Part shown: positions 52,664 to 62,029 of the stretch, piece after piece
Position numbering within the stretch: position 1 is the first letter of the stretch
How the letters are laid out: each line of letters opens with the position of its first letter
Program-made: the position numbers and the translations under genes
DNA from: Tessaracoccus oleiagri
Lineage (GTDB): Bacteria > Actinomycetota > Actinomycetes > Propionibacteriales > Propionibacteriaceae
Direction of reading: 5' to 3'
NCBI RefSeq assembly: GCF_900103275.1
Contig: NZ_FNGP01000002.1
Span: forward strand, 434,001 to 498,000
Length of the DNA stretch: 64,000 bases
Notes under the pieces: model-generated
The model's database searches: none
The model's input: the letters and a program-made list of their open reading frames with translations, nothing else
What the model was told of the DNA's origin: nothing

Positions 52664-53395
52664 ATGAGAACAACAAGGATCGCCGCGGCCGTCGTTGCCG
52701 CCCTGCTAGCCACTGCTGGCGTGGTCATGGTGATGATGTATGTCCAAGGCGCGGACGAGCGAGCCGCGGCTGAATTGGAGCCGACGGCGGTACTCATAGT
52801 CACTGATGAGATCGCAGAGGGATCCGAAGCGGTAGTCGGGACTAACGTTGAGTTGCAGGAGCTGCCGAGCCGCGCCGTGGCCAGTGGCGCTCTCAACGAC
52901 TTGGGGTCCCTCAACGGCAAGGTCGCCACCTCCACCCTATTCCCCGGAGAGCAAGTCTTCGCGGAGCGATTCGCTCCGCCAGAAGTTCTTACCAACGACG
53001 CAGTCCTCATTCCCAAAGAAATGGTCCAGGTGACTGTGTCGCTTACGCCCGACCGGGTCATCGGAGGCAAGTTGAAGGCCGGCGACACAGTCGGCTTGGT
53101 GATGTCAGGGGAAGCGACATCCGAGGAAGATGAAGGCCAAGCTGTCTCATTCACCCAGACCATCCTGCATGGTGTTCTCGTTGCGCGTGTGCAGGCAGTG
53201 GCTCCCCCCGAGGGTGAGGCCTCGGACCAGCCACCCACGGACGCCCACTTCATCACGTTTGCCGTCACCGCGGCTGATGCGGAGAGGATCGTATTCGCGG
53301 CGGAGCACGCTCGCATCTGGTTGACGTTGGAGCGGGAAGAGTCGGACATCTCCGGCACGGGCCTCGTGACGCTCGAGAACGTGGTGGCGTCATGA
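52664..53395 (+). CDS. cpaB: Flp pilus assembly protein CpaB/RcpC
   Basis: 243 residues. N-terminal membrane helix (AAAVVAALLATAGVVMVMMY), a SAF-like domain (VLIVTDEIAEGSEAV, FPGEQVFAERFAPP) and an RcpC-type C-terminal half with DRVIGGKLKAGDTVGLVMSG. In Gram-negatives it steers the pilus through the wall or outer membrane; here it probably anchors the base to peptidoglycan. Stop overlaps tadZ by four bases. Confidence 0.88.
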   Translation: MRTTRIAAAVVAALLATAGVVMVMMYVQGADERAAAELEPTAVLIVTDEIAEGSEAVVGTNVELQELPSRAVASGALNDLGSLNGKVATSTLFPGEQVFAERFAPPEVLTNDAVLIPKEMVQVTVSLTPDRVIGGKLKAGDTVGLVMSGEATSEEDEGQAVSFTQTILHGVLVARVQAVAPPEGEASDQPPTDAHFITFAVTAADAERIVFAAEHARIWLTLEREESDISGTGLVTLENVVAS

Positions 53396-54558
53396 GCACG
53401 GTCCTTCTCATCGCACGTACTCCGCACGTGATCGAGCAGGTGACGAGTGCAACCAGCGGTCAAGTGCAGGTCATCGCTGGTGAGCAGATGCAAAACGCGG
53501 CGCTGATAGCTTCTGCTATCGCTGGGCCGCCCCTGCCAGGGCTCCTGATGGTTGAGTCCGGCTCCGATGAGCAAGAAGCGTTGTCGATCGCCGGCTGGGC
53601 GGTCGAGCGGTTCGGTGCGCCGGTCGTGCTCGTGACGCCCGATCCCCATCGGGCGGGACTGGCGGCCATGCGTGCTGGGGTGCGCGACATGATCACACCC
53701 GATTCCACCGTCGATGAATACCGAGACGTCATTGCGCGCAACCGGTGGGCCGCTCAGTCGCCCTCCATTGACGAGCGCAGGGGGCGGGTGATCACGGTCG
53801 CCTCGCCCAAGGGCGGAGTCGGCAAGACCACTGTGACCACGAATCTGGCTGTTGGGCTGAGCCAACTGGCTCCGGAGTCAGTCGTCTTGGTGGATCTCGA
53901 CATCCATTTCGGCGACGTGGCCTCGGCTCTGAACCTTTTGCCCGAGTATGCGTTACCCGATGCCGCACGAGCCGCTGGTGGCGATCCGCTGGCGGTGAAG
54001 CCATACCTCACTCGGCATGAAACCGGGCTGTGGGTGGTGGCGGGCTCGGACTCCCCTGCAGCTGCGGACGAGGTCACCGCGACGGGAGTGACGGACCTGC
54101 TCCGGTCACTGGTTCAGTCGTTCTCCTACGTGGTGGTGGACACTGCTCCCGGTCTCTCTGAACACACTCTGGCCGCTCTGGACCTCACAGACATCTTGGT
54201 ACTCGTGACCGGCCTCGATGTGCCCGGTGTGCGAGGTCTTCGCAAGGAGATCGACACCCTCGCGCAACTCTCGCTTCCGCTGGAAGCGCGTCACATAGTC
54301 CTCAACTTCGCCGATGCTGCGCGTGGCCTGACGACTGCTGACGTCGAATCAACGATCCAAGCACCCGTCGACCACGTCCTACCCAGCAGCAAAATGGTGC
54401 CCATTTCGGTCAATCAGGGGATCCCTCTGTTGCAGAGCCGCACGAAGGACCCGGTCACTCGCCAGCTCCAGCAGCTCGTCGAGCGGATTTCCGGGCAGCA
54501 GGAGAACAAGATCAGGCGCGGCTTCTTCGGCACGCGCGGACGCAAGGAGTCCGCATGA
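53392..54558 (+). CDS. tadZ: TadZ/CpaE-like ATPase
   Basis: 388 residues. N-terminal degenerate receiver-like domain (about 1-120), then a MinD/ParA-like ATPase with Walker A SPKGGVGKTTVTTNLA (about 140-155), VVLVDLDIHFGD and VVVDTAPGLSE. It positions the Tad machine, commonly at a cell pole. Coupled by four-base overlaps to cpaB and tadA. Confidence 0.9.
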   Translation: MSTVLLIARTPHVIEQVTSATSGQVQVIAGEQMQNAALIASAIAGPPLPGLLMVESGSDEQEALSIAGWAVERFGAPVVLVTPDPHRAGLAAMRAGVRDMITPDSTVDEYRDVIARNRWAAQSPSIDERRGRVITVASPKGGVGKTTVTTNLAVGLSQLAPESVVLVDLDIHFGDVASALNLLPEYALPDAARAAGGDPLAVKPYLTRHETGLWVVAGSDSPAAADEVTATGVTDLLRSLVQSFSYVVVDTAPGLSEHTLAALDLTDILVLVTGLDVPGVRGLRKEIDTLAQLSLPLEARHIVLNFADAARGLTTADVESTIQAPVDHVLPSSKMVPISVNQGIPLLQSRTKDPVTRQLQQLVERISGQQENKIRRGFFGTRGRKESA

Positions 54559-56039
54559 ATCTGGCTGAACGTTTGAAGATGGCCCAAAAGGGGGCCACGC
54601 CTACGCCGCTTCGTGCGGCGGAACCCGTGGCGCCGACACCCTCCGCATCGCCTTGGGCTCGTCCGGAGCCCGAGGACGTGTTCCTTCCCCCACCGCCCCA
54701 GTCGCCGACGCCACCCCCGTCGCTGTCTGCCCGGGTCGGGGTCACCGTCCAAGCGAAGCCCGACGCCAAGCAGAAGCTGCTCGCCAAGACCACCGATGCA
54801 CTGTACGAGCGCCTCGGCACGCGTCTCTCCGACCCATCCATGACCGACGAGCAGCTGCGCCAACTCGTTCAACGAGAGTTGTCCATGGTGATCGACGCCG
54901 ACGAACTGGCGCTGAGCGGTCCAGAACGGCGCCGCCTTGTGGAGGAAGTCGAATCCGATCTCTTGGGACTCGGACCGATCCAGCCCCTACTCGACGATCC
55001 AACCATCACCGAAGTGATGGTGAACGGACCAGACAGTGTCTTCGTCGAGCACGCTGGTCGGATCTACGAGAGCGACGTGAAGTTTCGCGACGAGATCCAC
55101 CTCCGCCAGATCATCGATCGGATAGTCGGCAAGATCGGCCGTCGCATCGACGAGTCGTCACCGCTCGTCGATGCCAGGCTCGAGGACGGTTCTCGTGTAA
55201 ACGCCATAATCGCCCCACTGGCGGTGAGCGGCTCCACCCTGACGATCAGAAAGTTCAGCCGCGATGCGCTCACAGTGCCTGACCTCATCCGGCTCCAGAC
55301 CCTGACGCCGGAGATCGCTGAGCTGATCTCTGCGTGCGTACAAGCGAGACTCAACATCATCGTCTCCGGTGGTACGGGTACCGGCAAGACGACGATGCTG
55401 AACGTCCTTTCGTCGTTCATCCCAGCGGATGAGCGCATCATCTCGATCGAGGACGCGGTGGAGCTGCAATTGCAGCAGAAGCACGTGATCCGGCTCGAGT
55501 CCCGCCCACCGAACATCGAGGGGAAGGGTGAAGTGACGATCCGTGATCTCGTTCGCAACTCGCTACGCATGCGGCCGGACCGCATCATCGTGGGCGAGGT
55601 TCGTGGCGCGGAAGCGCTCGACATGCTCCAGGCGATGAACACCGGCCATGATGGCTCACTTTCCACGGTGCACGCCAGTTCGCCGCGGGAAGCACTGTCA
55701 CGGCTCGAGACGCTCGTGTTGATGGCCGGCATGGATCTACCGCTTCGCGCCATCCGGGAACAGATCGCGAGCTCGATCGATCTCATTGTGCAACTAGCAC
55801 GGCTCCGCGATGGCACGCGCCGCGTCGTGGCGATCAGCGAAGTGAATGGGATGGAGGGCCAGACGATCACCATGGAGGACACCTTCGCGTTCGACTTCTC
55901 CGCAGGGGTGGACCGGGACGGCCGGTTCCTCGGCAAGGTCCTCCCGACGGGTGTGCGCCCGCACTTCACCGACCGTTTCGCCGAGATGGGCATTGCCATC
56001 TCGCCGCACATCTTCGGAGGTCCGATATGGGCGCGGTGA
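54555..56039 (+). CDS. tadA: Tad secretion ATPase TadA/CpaF
   Basis: 494 residues. A disordered N-terminus rich in Pro (about 20-60), then the VirB11-like ATPase: GGTGTGKTTMLN (Walker A), IISIEDAVELQLQQ (Asp box), GHDGSLSTVHA (His box). The hexamer powers pilin extrusion. It overlaps tadZ by four and tadB by 13 bases, so it is in the coupled core of the operon. Confidence 0.94.
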   Translation: MNLAERLKMAQKGATPTPLRAAEPVAPTPSASPWARPEPEDVFLPPPPQSPTPPPSLSARVGVTVQAKPDAKQKLLAKTTDALYERLGTRLSDPSMTDEQLRQLVQRELSMVIDADELALSGPERRRLVEEVESDLLGLGPIQPLLDDPTITEVMVNGPDSVFVEHAGRIYESDVKFRDEIHLRQIIDRIVGKIGRRIDESSPLVDARLEDGSRVNAIIAPLAVSGSTLTIRKFSRDALTVPDLIRLQTLTPEIAELISACVQARLNIIVSGGTGTGKTTMLNVLSSFIPADERIISIEDAVELQLQQKHVIRLESRPPNIEGKGEVTIRDLVRNSLRMRPDRIIVGEVRGAEALDMLQAMNTGHDGSLSTVHASSPREALSRLETLVLMAGMDLPLRAIREQIASSIDLIVQLARLRDGTRRVVAISEVNGMEGQTITMEDTFAFDFSAGVDRDGRFLGKVLPTGVRPHFTDRFAEMGIAISPHIFGGPIWAR

Positions 56040-56983
56040 TGACGTGGGCCGCGGGGAACATGCTGACGATTGCCGGCATCTCCGGTGCCATTGCTTTCAT
56101 CATCATCCTGTTGCTGTTGCTCCGGCCCGATATACGCCAAGTGCCGCTGTCGCGCCGCCGGCCCTTCGAGAACGAATCCCGCACTGCAGTGACTGTGGCC
56201 GCCGAACGCCTGACGAGCGTCATCGACAAGGTCGCAGCGAGGAGAGGCCACTCCCTCGCCGAGCGGTTGGACATCGCTGGAGTCAAGACTCCCCTCGCAC
56301 ACGTAGTGATCCTGACGTTCAGCGCAATGATCGTCATGGTGGCGCTTTCTCTGCTCATGGGGTCACCAATGTTCGCGGTTCTGTCCGTACCTGCGATCCC
56401 CGCTCTCCTCACCGTCTGGATCTCGTTGCGCATATCCAAACGACGTGCGAACTTTGCGCTGCAATTGGACGAGACCGCGCAGATGCTTGCGGGCAGTCTT
56501 CGGTCCGGATATTCCTTCCCCCAAGCCATGCTGACCGTGGGTAAGGAGGCTTCGTCTCCGACCAGCGACGAGTTCATCCGTATGAGCAACGAACTGCGGG
56601 TCGGCCGACCCCTGTCCGACGCGATGGAACACACCGCAAGGCGGATGGAGAGCGAGGACTTCGCCTGGATCGGGCAGGCCGTCGCCATAAACCGCGAGGT
56701 CGGAGGCAACCTCGCTGACGTGCTGGACAACGTTGCGCACACCATCCGGCAGCGCGCGCAGCTCCGTCGCCAGGTGGCTTCATTAAGCGCTGAGGGAAAA
56801 CTGTCCGCGATCGTGCTCGTAGCCCTTCCCTTCGTGATGATCGCAATGCTGTCACTGATCAACCCGACCTACATGGGAACCCTGTTCACTCACCCCGTCG
56901 GGTGGGTCATGATCGCCACCGGGGCAGGGCTGCTCATCGCCGGAACCTTTTGGCTGCGCAAGACCGTCGAGATCAAGTTCTGA
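56027..56983 (+). CDS. tadB: Tad pilus inner-membrane platform protein TadB
   Basis: 318 residues. Type II secretion F domain (LDETAQMLAGSLRSGYSFPQAM, ELRVGRPLSDAMEHTARRM, REVGGNLADVLDNVAHTIRQR) with an N-terminal helix and a C-terminal pair. ATG 56027 is chosen because GGAGG ends six bases before it; the GTG at 56036 would give a shorter overlap. Confidence 0.9.
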   Translation: MGAVMTWAAGNMLTIAGISGAIAFIIILLLLLRPDIRQVPLSRRRPFENESRTAVTVAAERLTSVIDKVAARRGHSLAERLDIAGVKTPLAHVVILTFSAMIVMVALSLLMGSPMFAVLSVPAIPALLTVWISLRISKRRANFALQLDETAQMLAGSLRSGYSFPQAMLTVGKEASSPTSDEFIRMSNELRVGRPLSDAMEHTARRMESEDFAWIGQAVAINREVGGNLADVLDNVAHTIRQRAQLRRQVASLSAEGKLSAIVLVALPFVMIAMLSLINPTYMGTLFTHPVGWVMIATGAGLLIAGTFWLRKTVEIKF

Positions 56984-56992
56984 GGTGATGAG

Positions 56993-57880
56993 ATGCCGAC
57001 GACTCTGTACATCGCGATGAGTTCCCTGGCGCTCGGTCTGGGCACCATCGGATGGCTACTCTTCTCCAGCGCAGACCCTGTCCGCCGTAACACACTGGTC
57101 AATCTCGCTCGCGGCAACGCAAGCCCCATTGGGGATGTCCCACGACGGGCGCAGGGCCACCTGCCGGTCGGGCGACTGATCGACTCTCCAGTCCGCCGCG
57201 GCCGTCTTGAGACCCTGTTGGCCAAGGCGGGGTTCCCTGGTGGATGGTCCGTGGATCAGCTGCTCTCGATAAAGGTGCTCGGCACGGTCCTCGTCGGGAT
57301 CCTCATGACCTTCATGTGGACGTCCAACCCCACGATGCCAGTCTTCCTCTTCGGCGCGGCCATGACCGTGGGGGTCTTTTTCCTACCAGATCTTCTCCTT
57401 TACAACACCGCCATCAAGCGCCGACAACAAGTCGATCTGACGCTCCCTGACACACTCGACCAGATGAGCATCGCAGTCCAAGCGGGGCTCGGTTTCGACT
57501 CTGCCATGCTGCGCGTTGCCCGCAACGGCAAGGGCGTTCTGGCGCAGGAACTGATCCGCACTTTGCAGGACGTGCAGGTGGGACAAACTCGGCGCAATGC
57601 CTATGAGGACCTAGCCAAGCGCACCGGTTCGATCCCTCTCCGTCGCTTCGTGCGCACTGTGATCCAAGCGGAGTCTTATGGTATTCCGCTGGCCGATGTG
57701 CTGAACGCACAGGCGGATGAGATGCGGCTTCTCCGCCGGCAGAACGCAGAGCGGAAGGCCATGGAGATCCCCGTCAAGGTGGTGTTTCCGCTTATTCTCT
57801 GCATCCTCCCCGTGATCTTCATCGTCGTCCTCGGCCCGGCGATCATCACGATCATGGAGAACGTGTTCGGGGTATTGTGA
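56993..57880 (+). CDS. tadC: Tad pilus inner-membrane platform protein TadC
   Basis: 295 residues. Second T2SF domain (LPDTLDQMSIAVQAGLGFDS, GSIPLRRFVRTVIQAESYG) and three to four helices including a C-terminal FPLILCILPVIFIVVLG. It forms the membrane platform with TadB. Stop overlaps the prepilin peptidase by four bases (GTGA). Confidence 0.9.
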   Translation: MPTTLYIAMSSLALGLGTIGWLLFSSADPVRRNTLVNLARGNASPIGDVPRRAQGHLPVGRLIDSPVRRGRLETLLAKAGFPGGWSVDQLLSIKVLGTVLVGILMTFMWTSNPTMPVFLFGAAMTVGVFFLPDLLLYNTAIKRRQQVDLTLPDTLDQMSIAVQAGLGFDSAMLRVARNGKGVLAQELIRTLQDVQVGQTRRNAYEDLAKRTGSIPLRRFVRTVIQAESYGIPLADVLNAQADEMRLLRRQNAERKAMEIPVKVVFPLILCILPVIFIVVLGPAIITIMENVFGVL

Positions 57881-58452
57881 TGACCGCTGGCGTGACCGCG
57901 CTACCAACTGGTCTCGTCGCCCGCACGGCTGGACTCATCGTCGGCGCTGTTGTCTTCGTATGGGCCGGAATGATGCTGGGGCCTTCGCCCGCTCTATTTG
58001 GCTTTGGATACCTCGCAGCAGTGTGGGGGGCTGCGGCGGTAATCGATCTCCAGACCCACCACCTGCCGGACATCCTTACTCTGGGCGCCTATCCGGTGTT
58101 TCTGATCCTGATGCTTCCCTCCGCTGCGATTGAGGCCAACTGGAACGGGCTCGGTCTGGCGGCGCTTCTCGGCCTCGCAACAGCTCTGGCGCTGTTCATC
58201 ATCGCGTTCATCAATCCAGCCGGCTTCGGCCTCGGTGATGTGAAGCTCGGCCTTTCCACCGGCGCGGCGCTGGGGTGGCTCGGAGTGATGGAGGCGGTAG
58301 CGGGACTCCTCGCTGCCTTCGTCCTCATGGCCGTGTTTGGGGCAGTGGCACTCGCCGTCAAGCGCCTAGGACGCAAATCGGATGTGGCCTTCGGTCCGTT
58401 CATGATCGCCGGCGTGCTCGTCGCACCGTGGCTCGCGCAACTGATGAGTTGA
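57877..58452 (+). CDS. Prepilin peptidase TadV/CpaA (A24 family)
   Basis: 191 residues, six helices. Catalytic Asp residues are in DLQTHHLPDIL and GLGDVKLGL (the conserved GxGD motif); no methyltransferase domain, as usual for TadV. It cuts Flp and the TadE-like leaders. GTG 57877 or ATG 57880 start. Last gene of the Tad cluster. Confidence 0.9.
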   Translation: MMTAGVTALPTGLVARTAGLIVGAVVFVWAGMMLGPSPALFGFGYLAAVWGAAAVIDLQTHHLPDILTLGAYPVFLILMLPSAAIEANWNGLGLAALLGLATALALFIIAFINPAGFGLGDVKLGLSTGAALGWLGVMEAVAGLLAAFVLMAVFGAVALAVKRLGRKSDVAFGPFMIAGVLVAPWLAQLMS

Positions 58453-58461
58453 GTGGATCTC

Positions 58462-58602
58462 GACACGCGGGCTGGGACTCCGTCCGCCGCCGCTGCTCGA
58501 TCACCGCCGACACGCGGGCTGGGACTGCGTCCGCGCCAGCTGCTCGATCACCGCCGACACGCGGGCTGGGACTGCGTCCGCGCCAGCTGCTCGATCACCG
58601 GG
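58462..58602 (+). repeat. Tandem repeat, three 47-base units
   Basis: Units start at 58462, 58509 and 58556 with GACACGCGGGCTGGGACT. Units 2 and 3 are identical over 45 bases and can fold GCTGG...CCAGC with an inner GAC/GTC pair; unit 1 differs in its middle. The last bases overlap the end of the permease gene. No spacers lie between the units. Confidence 0.85.
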
Positions 58603-59431
58603 CTGAGGGCAGGAACTCGACCACTGTGTCGTAGCCGAGCTTCACCACGAGGATCGCCGTCACGACGAGGAACACACGCCGGATGAAGGCGTTGCCATTC
58701 GCGACGGCCATGTGGGCGCCGATGATGCCGCCGGTGATGTTCGCTAGCGCCATGAGACCGCCGAGCACGAGCAGCAACTCACCGTGGATGCCGTAGACGC
58801 CGATGGCGGCCACGTTCGTCGTCAGATTGGCGATCTTTGCGTTGACGCTGGCCTGCAGGAAGCCGTAGCCGAGCACCACCACGATCAGGATCACGAAGAA
58901 CGACCCGGTCCCTGGTCCGAGCAGCCCGTCGTAGAGCCCGACGATGAGTCCGATCACCGCAGCCCTTACCCCCGCAGCCCGGCCGGTGTGCTGCGGCTTG
59001 TGGTGCAGCCCGAGCTTCGGCTTCGTGAACACGTACGCCCCAACCCCGACCACCGCGACCAACACCACCGGCGTCAGCCACTCCCGCGGCAGGTAGCGCG
59101 ACAGGCTGGCGCCCACGGCCGACCCCAGGAAGGCGCCGATCACGAGCGGCACCAGTAGCGCCAGTTCCACCTTGATCCGTTTGAGGTACACCCAACTCGC
59201 GGACAGCGTGCCCGCGAACGACGAGATCTTGTTGGTTCCGAGCACGAACGGCGTGGCGACGTCCTTCGGCACCCCGATCACGAGCGCCGGCAATTGGATG
59301 AGCCCTCCCCCACCCACGACAGCGTCGATCCAGCCCGCGAATCCGGCTGCCACGATGAGCATCGCCAGCACCGGCGCGGTCACGGGAAGCCAGTCGGCGA
59401 GCGGGGCGAAATCGGGCACGACTGCGAGCAT
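58595..59431 (-). CDS. TauE/SafE family sulfite exporter-like permease
   Basis: 278 residues, eight to nine helices. GWIDAVVGGGGLIQLPAL and KISSFAGTLSASWVYL in the first half and GLYDGLLGPGTGSFFVILIVV in the second are the two repeated TauE motifs. It may export sulfite or sulfonates or take up organosulfur anions. ATG 59431 with a nearby AGGA; longer starts (27 residues up) lack support. Its end lies in the tandem repeat. Confidence 0.87.
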   Translation of the reverse strand: MLAVVPDFAPLADWLPVTAPVLAMLIVAAGFAGWIDAVVGGGGLIQLPALVIGVPKDVATPFVLGTNKISSFAGTLSASWVYLKRIKVELALLVPLVIGAFLGSAVGASLSRYLPREWLTPVVLVAVVGVGAYVFTKPKLGLHHKPQHTGRAAGVRAAVIGLIVGLYDGLLGPGTGSFFVILIVVVLGYGFLQASVNAKIANLTTNVAAIGVYGIHGELLLVLGGLMALANITGGIIGAHMAVANGNAFIRRVFLVVTAILVVKLGYDTVVEFLPSAR

Positions 59432-59524
59432 AAAGCAAGGTCCTGTACCGGCCATCGCAGCGCAGCGTGGCGAGACCCCTTCTATTCCTAGATTGGCGGC
59501 GACCCCCAACAGAAAGGCGGCACC

Positions 59525-60475
59525 GTGAAGCGTTCACGTGTCATCGTCGCGTTGCTGAGCGTCCTCCTGGCGTTCACGACGCTCGGCGTCAACCACGCGG
59601 AAGCAGTCACCTTCAACTCCTGGCCCGTCGTCAAGGAGGGCCAGACCGGCTCGCAGGTGACCACTGTTCAGCACCTCCTCACGTCCAAGGGCTACAGCAC
59701 CACCGCTGACGGCTCGTTCGGCTCGGCCACCAAGTCGCAGGTCATCGCGTTCCAGCGCTCCCGCGGGCTCACCGCCGACGGCATCGTCGGCGCCGGGACG
59801 TGGCCCAAGCTCACCGACGCCACGCTGCGCGAAGGCTCGACCGGCAGCGCGGTCAAGGCGCTGCAGGTCCAGCTGCGCCGCTACGGCTACGGCCTCACCG
59901 TCGACGGCTCCTTCGGCCCGGCCACGACGAGCGCCGTGCGATCCTTCCAGAGCTCCAAGGGGCTCACGGTCGACGGCGTCGTCGGTCCGAACACCTGGCG
60001 CGGTCTGATCGCCGGTGTCGCTTCCTCCGGCACCACCACCCGCGCCCAGTACGCGCAGCAGATCCTGAACGACGGAGGTATCACCCTCCTGCACTTCTGC
60101 GGCCCCTCCTACGCCTCGCCCCGCCAGAACATGCTGGACACCGCCGCCGGCGGCCCGGCCTACACGGGTGGCGGCGACGTCGGCAAGACCGCCGTCTACC
60201 TCAACACGACGATGCTCAAGTGGATGCGCGATTTCGGCTACAACAACAGCTACCGCGTCACGTCCATCCTCGGCTGCGACCACTCGTCGACTTCCCGCCA
60301 TTACAAGGGCACCGCCGTGGACATCGACTACGCCAACGGCGTGAAGATCAGCACCACGACGACCGGCCGCAACATGGCCGCCCGCGTCAAGGACTCCTGC
60401 CGCGCAGCAGGCGCGACGCAAATCCTCGGACCGGGCGACGCCGGCCACGACGGGCACGTGCACTGCGCCTGGTGA
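59525..60475 (+). CDS. Secreted protein with two peptidoglycan-binding domains and an M15-like C-terminal domain
   Basis: 316 residues. Signal peptide (cut near AEA-V, about residue 28), two PG_binding_1 domains (about 40-95 and 105-160: VDGSFGPATTSAVRSFQ, each with the GxGTW/GPNTW end) and a C-terminal DD-peptidase-like domain with RHYKGTAVDIDYA and DGHVHCAW supplying His/Asp/His zinc ligands (SRHxxGxAxD, HxH). It probably trims or binds the cell wall. GTG 59525 start. Confidence 0.88.
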   Translation: MKRSRVIVALLSVLLAFTTLGVNHAEAVTFNSWPVVKEGQTGSQVTTVQHLLTSKGYSTTADGSFGSATKSQVIAFQRSRGLTADGIVGAGTWPKLTDATLREGSTGSAVKALQVQLRRYGYGLTVDGSFGPATTSAVRSFQSSKGLTVDGVVGPNTWRGLIAGVASSGTTTRAQYAQQILNDGGITLLHFCGPSYASPRQNMLDTAAGGPAYTGGGDVGKTAVYLNTTMLKWMRDFGYNNSYRVTSILGCDHSSTSRHYKGTAVDIDYANGVKISTTTTGRNMAARVKDSCRAAGATQILGPGDAGHDGHVHCAW

Positions 60476-60532
60476 CCGCCGAGTTTCGCGCCCTGCCGGA
60501 AAATGTCCTCGCCGGGACCTAGCGTGTGCGTC

Positions 60533-61312
60533 ATGCAGGAGTTCTTCCAACAGGACCTTCATGGCGCCACGTTCCGACAGGTGTTCCTGCAGGGCGCGAA
60601 ATTCCACGAAGTGGATTTGAGCGACGCCGACATGCGCGAAGTCCGCATGACCGGGCTTCGCGTCCGGGGTGCGCTGCTCGAAGGGGTACAACTCAGCGGC
60701 GATTTCGAGACCCTCATCGTCAACGGCGTCAACGTCGGCCCGCTCATCGAGGCGGAACTCAACCGTCGCGACCCCGAGCGCGAGATCCTCTACCGCGAGG
60801 ACGCCGACTCGTTCCGGCAAGGCTGGGCCATCATGGAGCACCGCTGGAACGACACGATCGAGCGGGCCCGCGCCCTCCCTGCGCAACTCCTCCACGAGAG
60901 CGTCGACGGCGAGTGGTCCTTCCTCCAGTCGCTGCGGCACGTCTCCTTCGTCGTGGCCGCCTGGATCGAGCACGCCGCCATGGGCAGACCCGCACCGTGG
61001 CACCCGCTCGACCTCCCATGGGACAGCGCCCCCGAGATGGAGGGTTTCACCCCGGATCGCGACGCCCGGCCGTCGCTCGACGAGGTGCTCATTCCCTTCC
61101 GCGAGCGGCAGCGCACCGTCCGACACTTCCTCCAAGACCTCAGCGACGACGACCTAGAACGCACGGTGACCACCGACGGCACCTCCTGGCCGCGCGTCGA
61201 GGACTTCCCCGTCCGCGGCTGCATCTTCGTGACCGTCACGGAGACCTACGAGCACCACCAGTTCGCCACCCGCGACCTCGCCATCCTCACCGCCGATCTC
61301 CCGGAGGACTGA
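60533..61312 (+). CDS. Pentapeptide-like repeat protein fused to a DinB domain
   Basis: 259 residues. Residues 1-60 contain LHGATFRQVFLQGAKFHEVDL-type pentapeptide-like coils, then a DinB fold with WIEHAAMGR and YEHHQFATRD metal-binding histidines. The combination is known in actinobacteria but unexplained. TAGCGT (60520-60525) seven bases before ATG: leaderless. It precedes the hydrolase by three bases, so they are co-transcribed. Confidence 0.8.
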   Translation: MQEFFQQDLHGATFRQVFLQGAKFHEVDLSDADMREVRMTGLRVRGALLEGVQLSGDFETLIVNGVNVGPLIEAELNRRDPEREILYREDADSFRQGWAIMEHRWNDTIERARALPAQLLHESVDGEWSFLQSLRHVSFVVAAWIEHAAMGRPAPWHPLDLPWDSAPEMEGFTPDRDARPSLDEVLIPFRERQRTVRHFLQDLSDDDLERTVTTDGTSWPRVEDFPVRGCIFVTVTETYEHHQFATRDLAILTADLPED

Positions 61313-61315
61313 CCC

Positions 61316-61996
61316 ATGGACATCATCCTCATCGCCGGGCTCTGGCTCGACGCGTCCGCTTGGGACGACGTGATCCCCGGCCTCCGCGCCGCAGGGCACC
61401 GGCCCGTCGCCGTCATGCTGCCCGGCCAGGGCGTGGGAACGACCGCCACCCTCGACGACCAACTGGACGCGGTGCTGCGGGAGGTCGACGCCGCCGAAGG
61501 GCCGGCGATGGTGGTCGGCCACTCCGCTGCCGCGACCCTCGCCTGGCTGGCGGGCGACCGTCGACCCGAGAAGGTGGCCAAGGTCGTCATGGTGGGCGGC
61601 ATGCCGTCGCGCGACGGCGACGCCTATGCCCCCTTTTTCGAGCCCGTCGAAGGCATGGTGCCCTTCCCCGGCTGGAAACCGTTCGCCGGACCCGACTCCG
61701 ACGACCTCGACGAGGCCGCCCGTGCCGAGATGGAGCGACGGGTGGTCGCGGTCCCGGGTTCGGTGACGCACGCGCCGGTGCGCTACACGTCGGATGCCCG
61801 GAAGCGAATCCCCGTAGTTCTCGTCTGCCCCGAGTTCTCGGTTGACGACGCCCAGGCCTGGTTCGAGGCGGGCGAGATGCCTGAGCTCATCGGCGTCCAG
61901 CGGCTCGACTACGTTGACATCGACTCCGGCCACTGGCCCATGTTCAGCAAACCGGCCGGGCTGGCGCGGATCCTGGCTGAACTGGCGCAGAGCTGA
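61316..61996 (+). CDS. Alpha/beta-hydrolase
   Basis: 226 residues. Nucleophile elbow GHSAAAT near residue 72, LIAGLWLDASAWDDVIPGL at the start and DIDSGHWPMFSKP with the catalytic His near the end. Esterase or salicylate-ester-hydrolase-like; substrate unknown. Coupled to the DinB fusion gene. Confidence 0.87.
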   Translation: MDIILIAGLWLDASAWDDVIPGLRAAGHRPVAVMLPGQGVGTTATLDDQLDAVLREVDAAEGPAMVVGHSAAATLAWLAGDRRPEKVAKVVMVGGMPSRDGDAYAPFFEPVEGMVPFPGWKPFAGPDSDDLDEAARAEMERRVVAVPGSVTHAPVRYTSDARKRIPVVLVCPEFSVDDAQAWFEAGEMPELIGVQRLDYVDIDSGHWPMFSKPAGLARILAELAQS

Positions 61997-62029
61997 CCTT
62001 CGAAGGGTCCCAGCGCAGGCTTGCGACGG

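Noticed and set aside
58462-58602. Possible CRISPR array
   Set aside because: Repeat units are back-to-back with no spacers, only three units, no cas genes.
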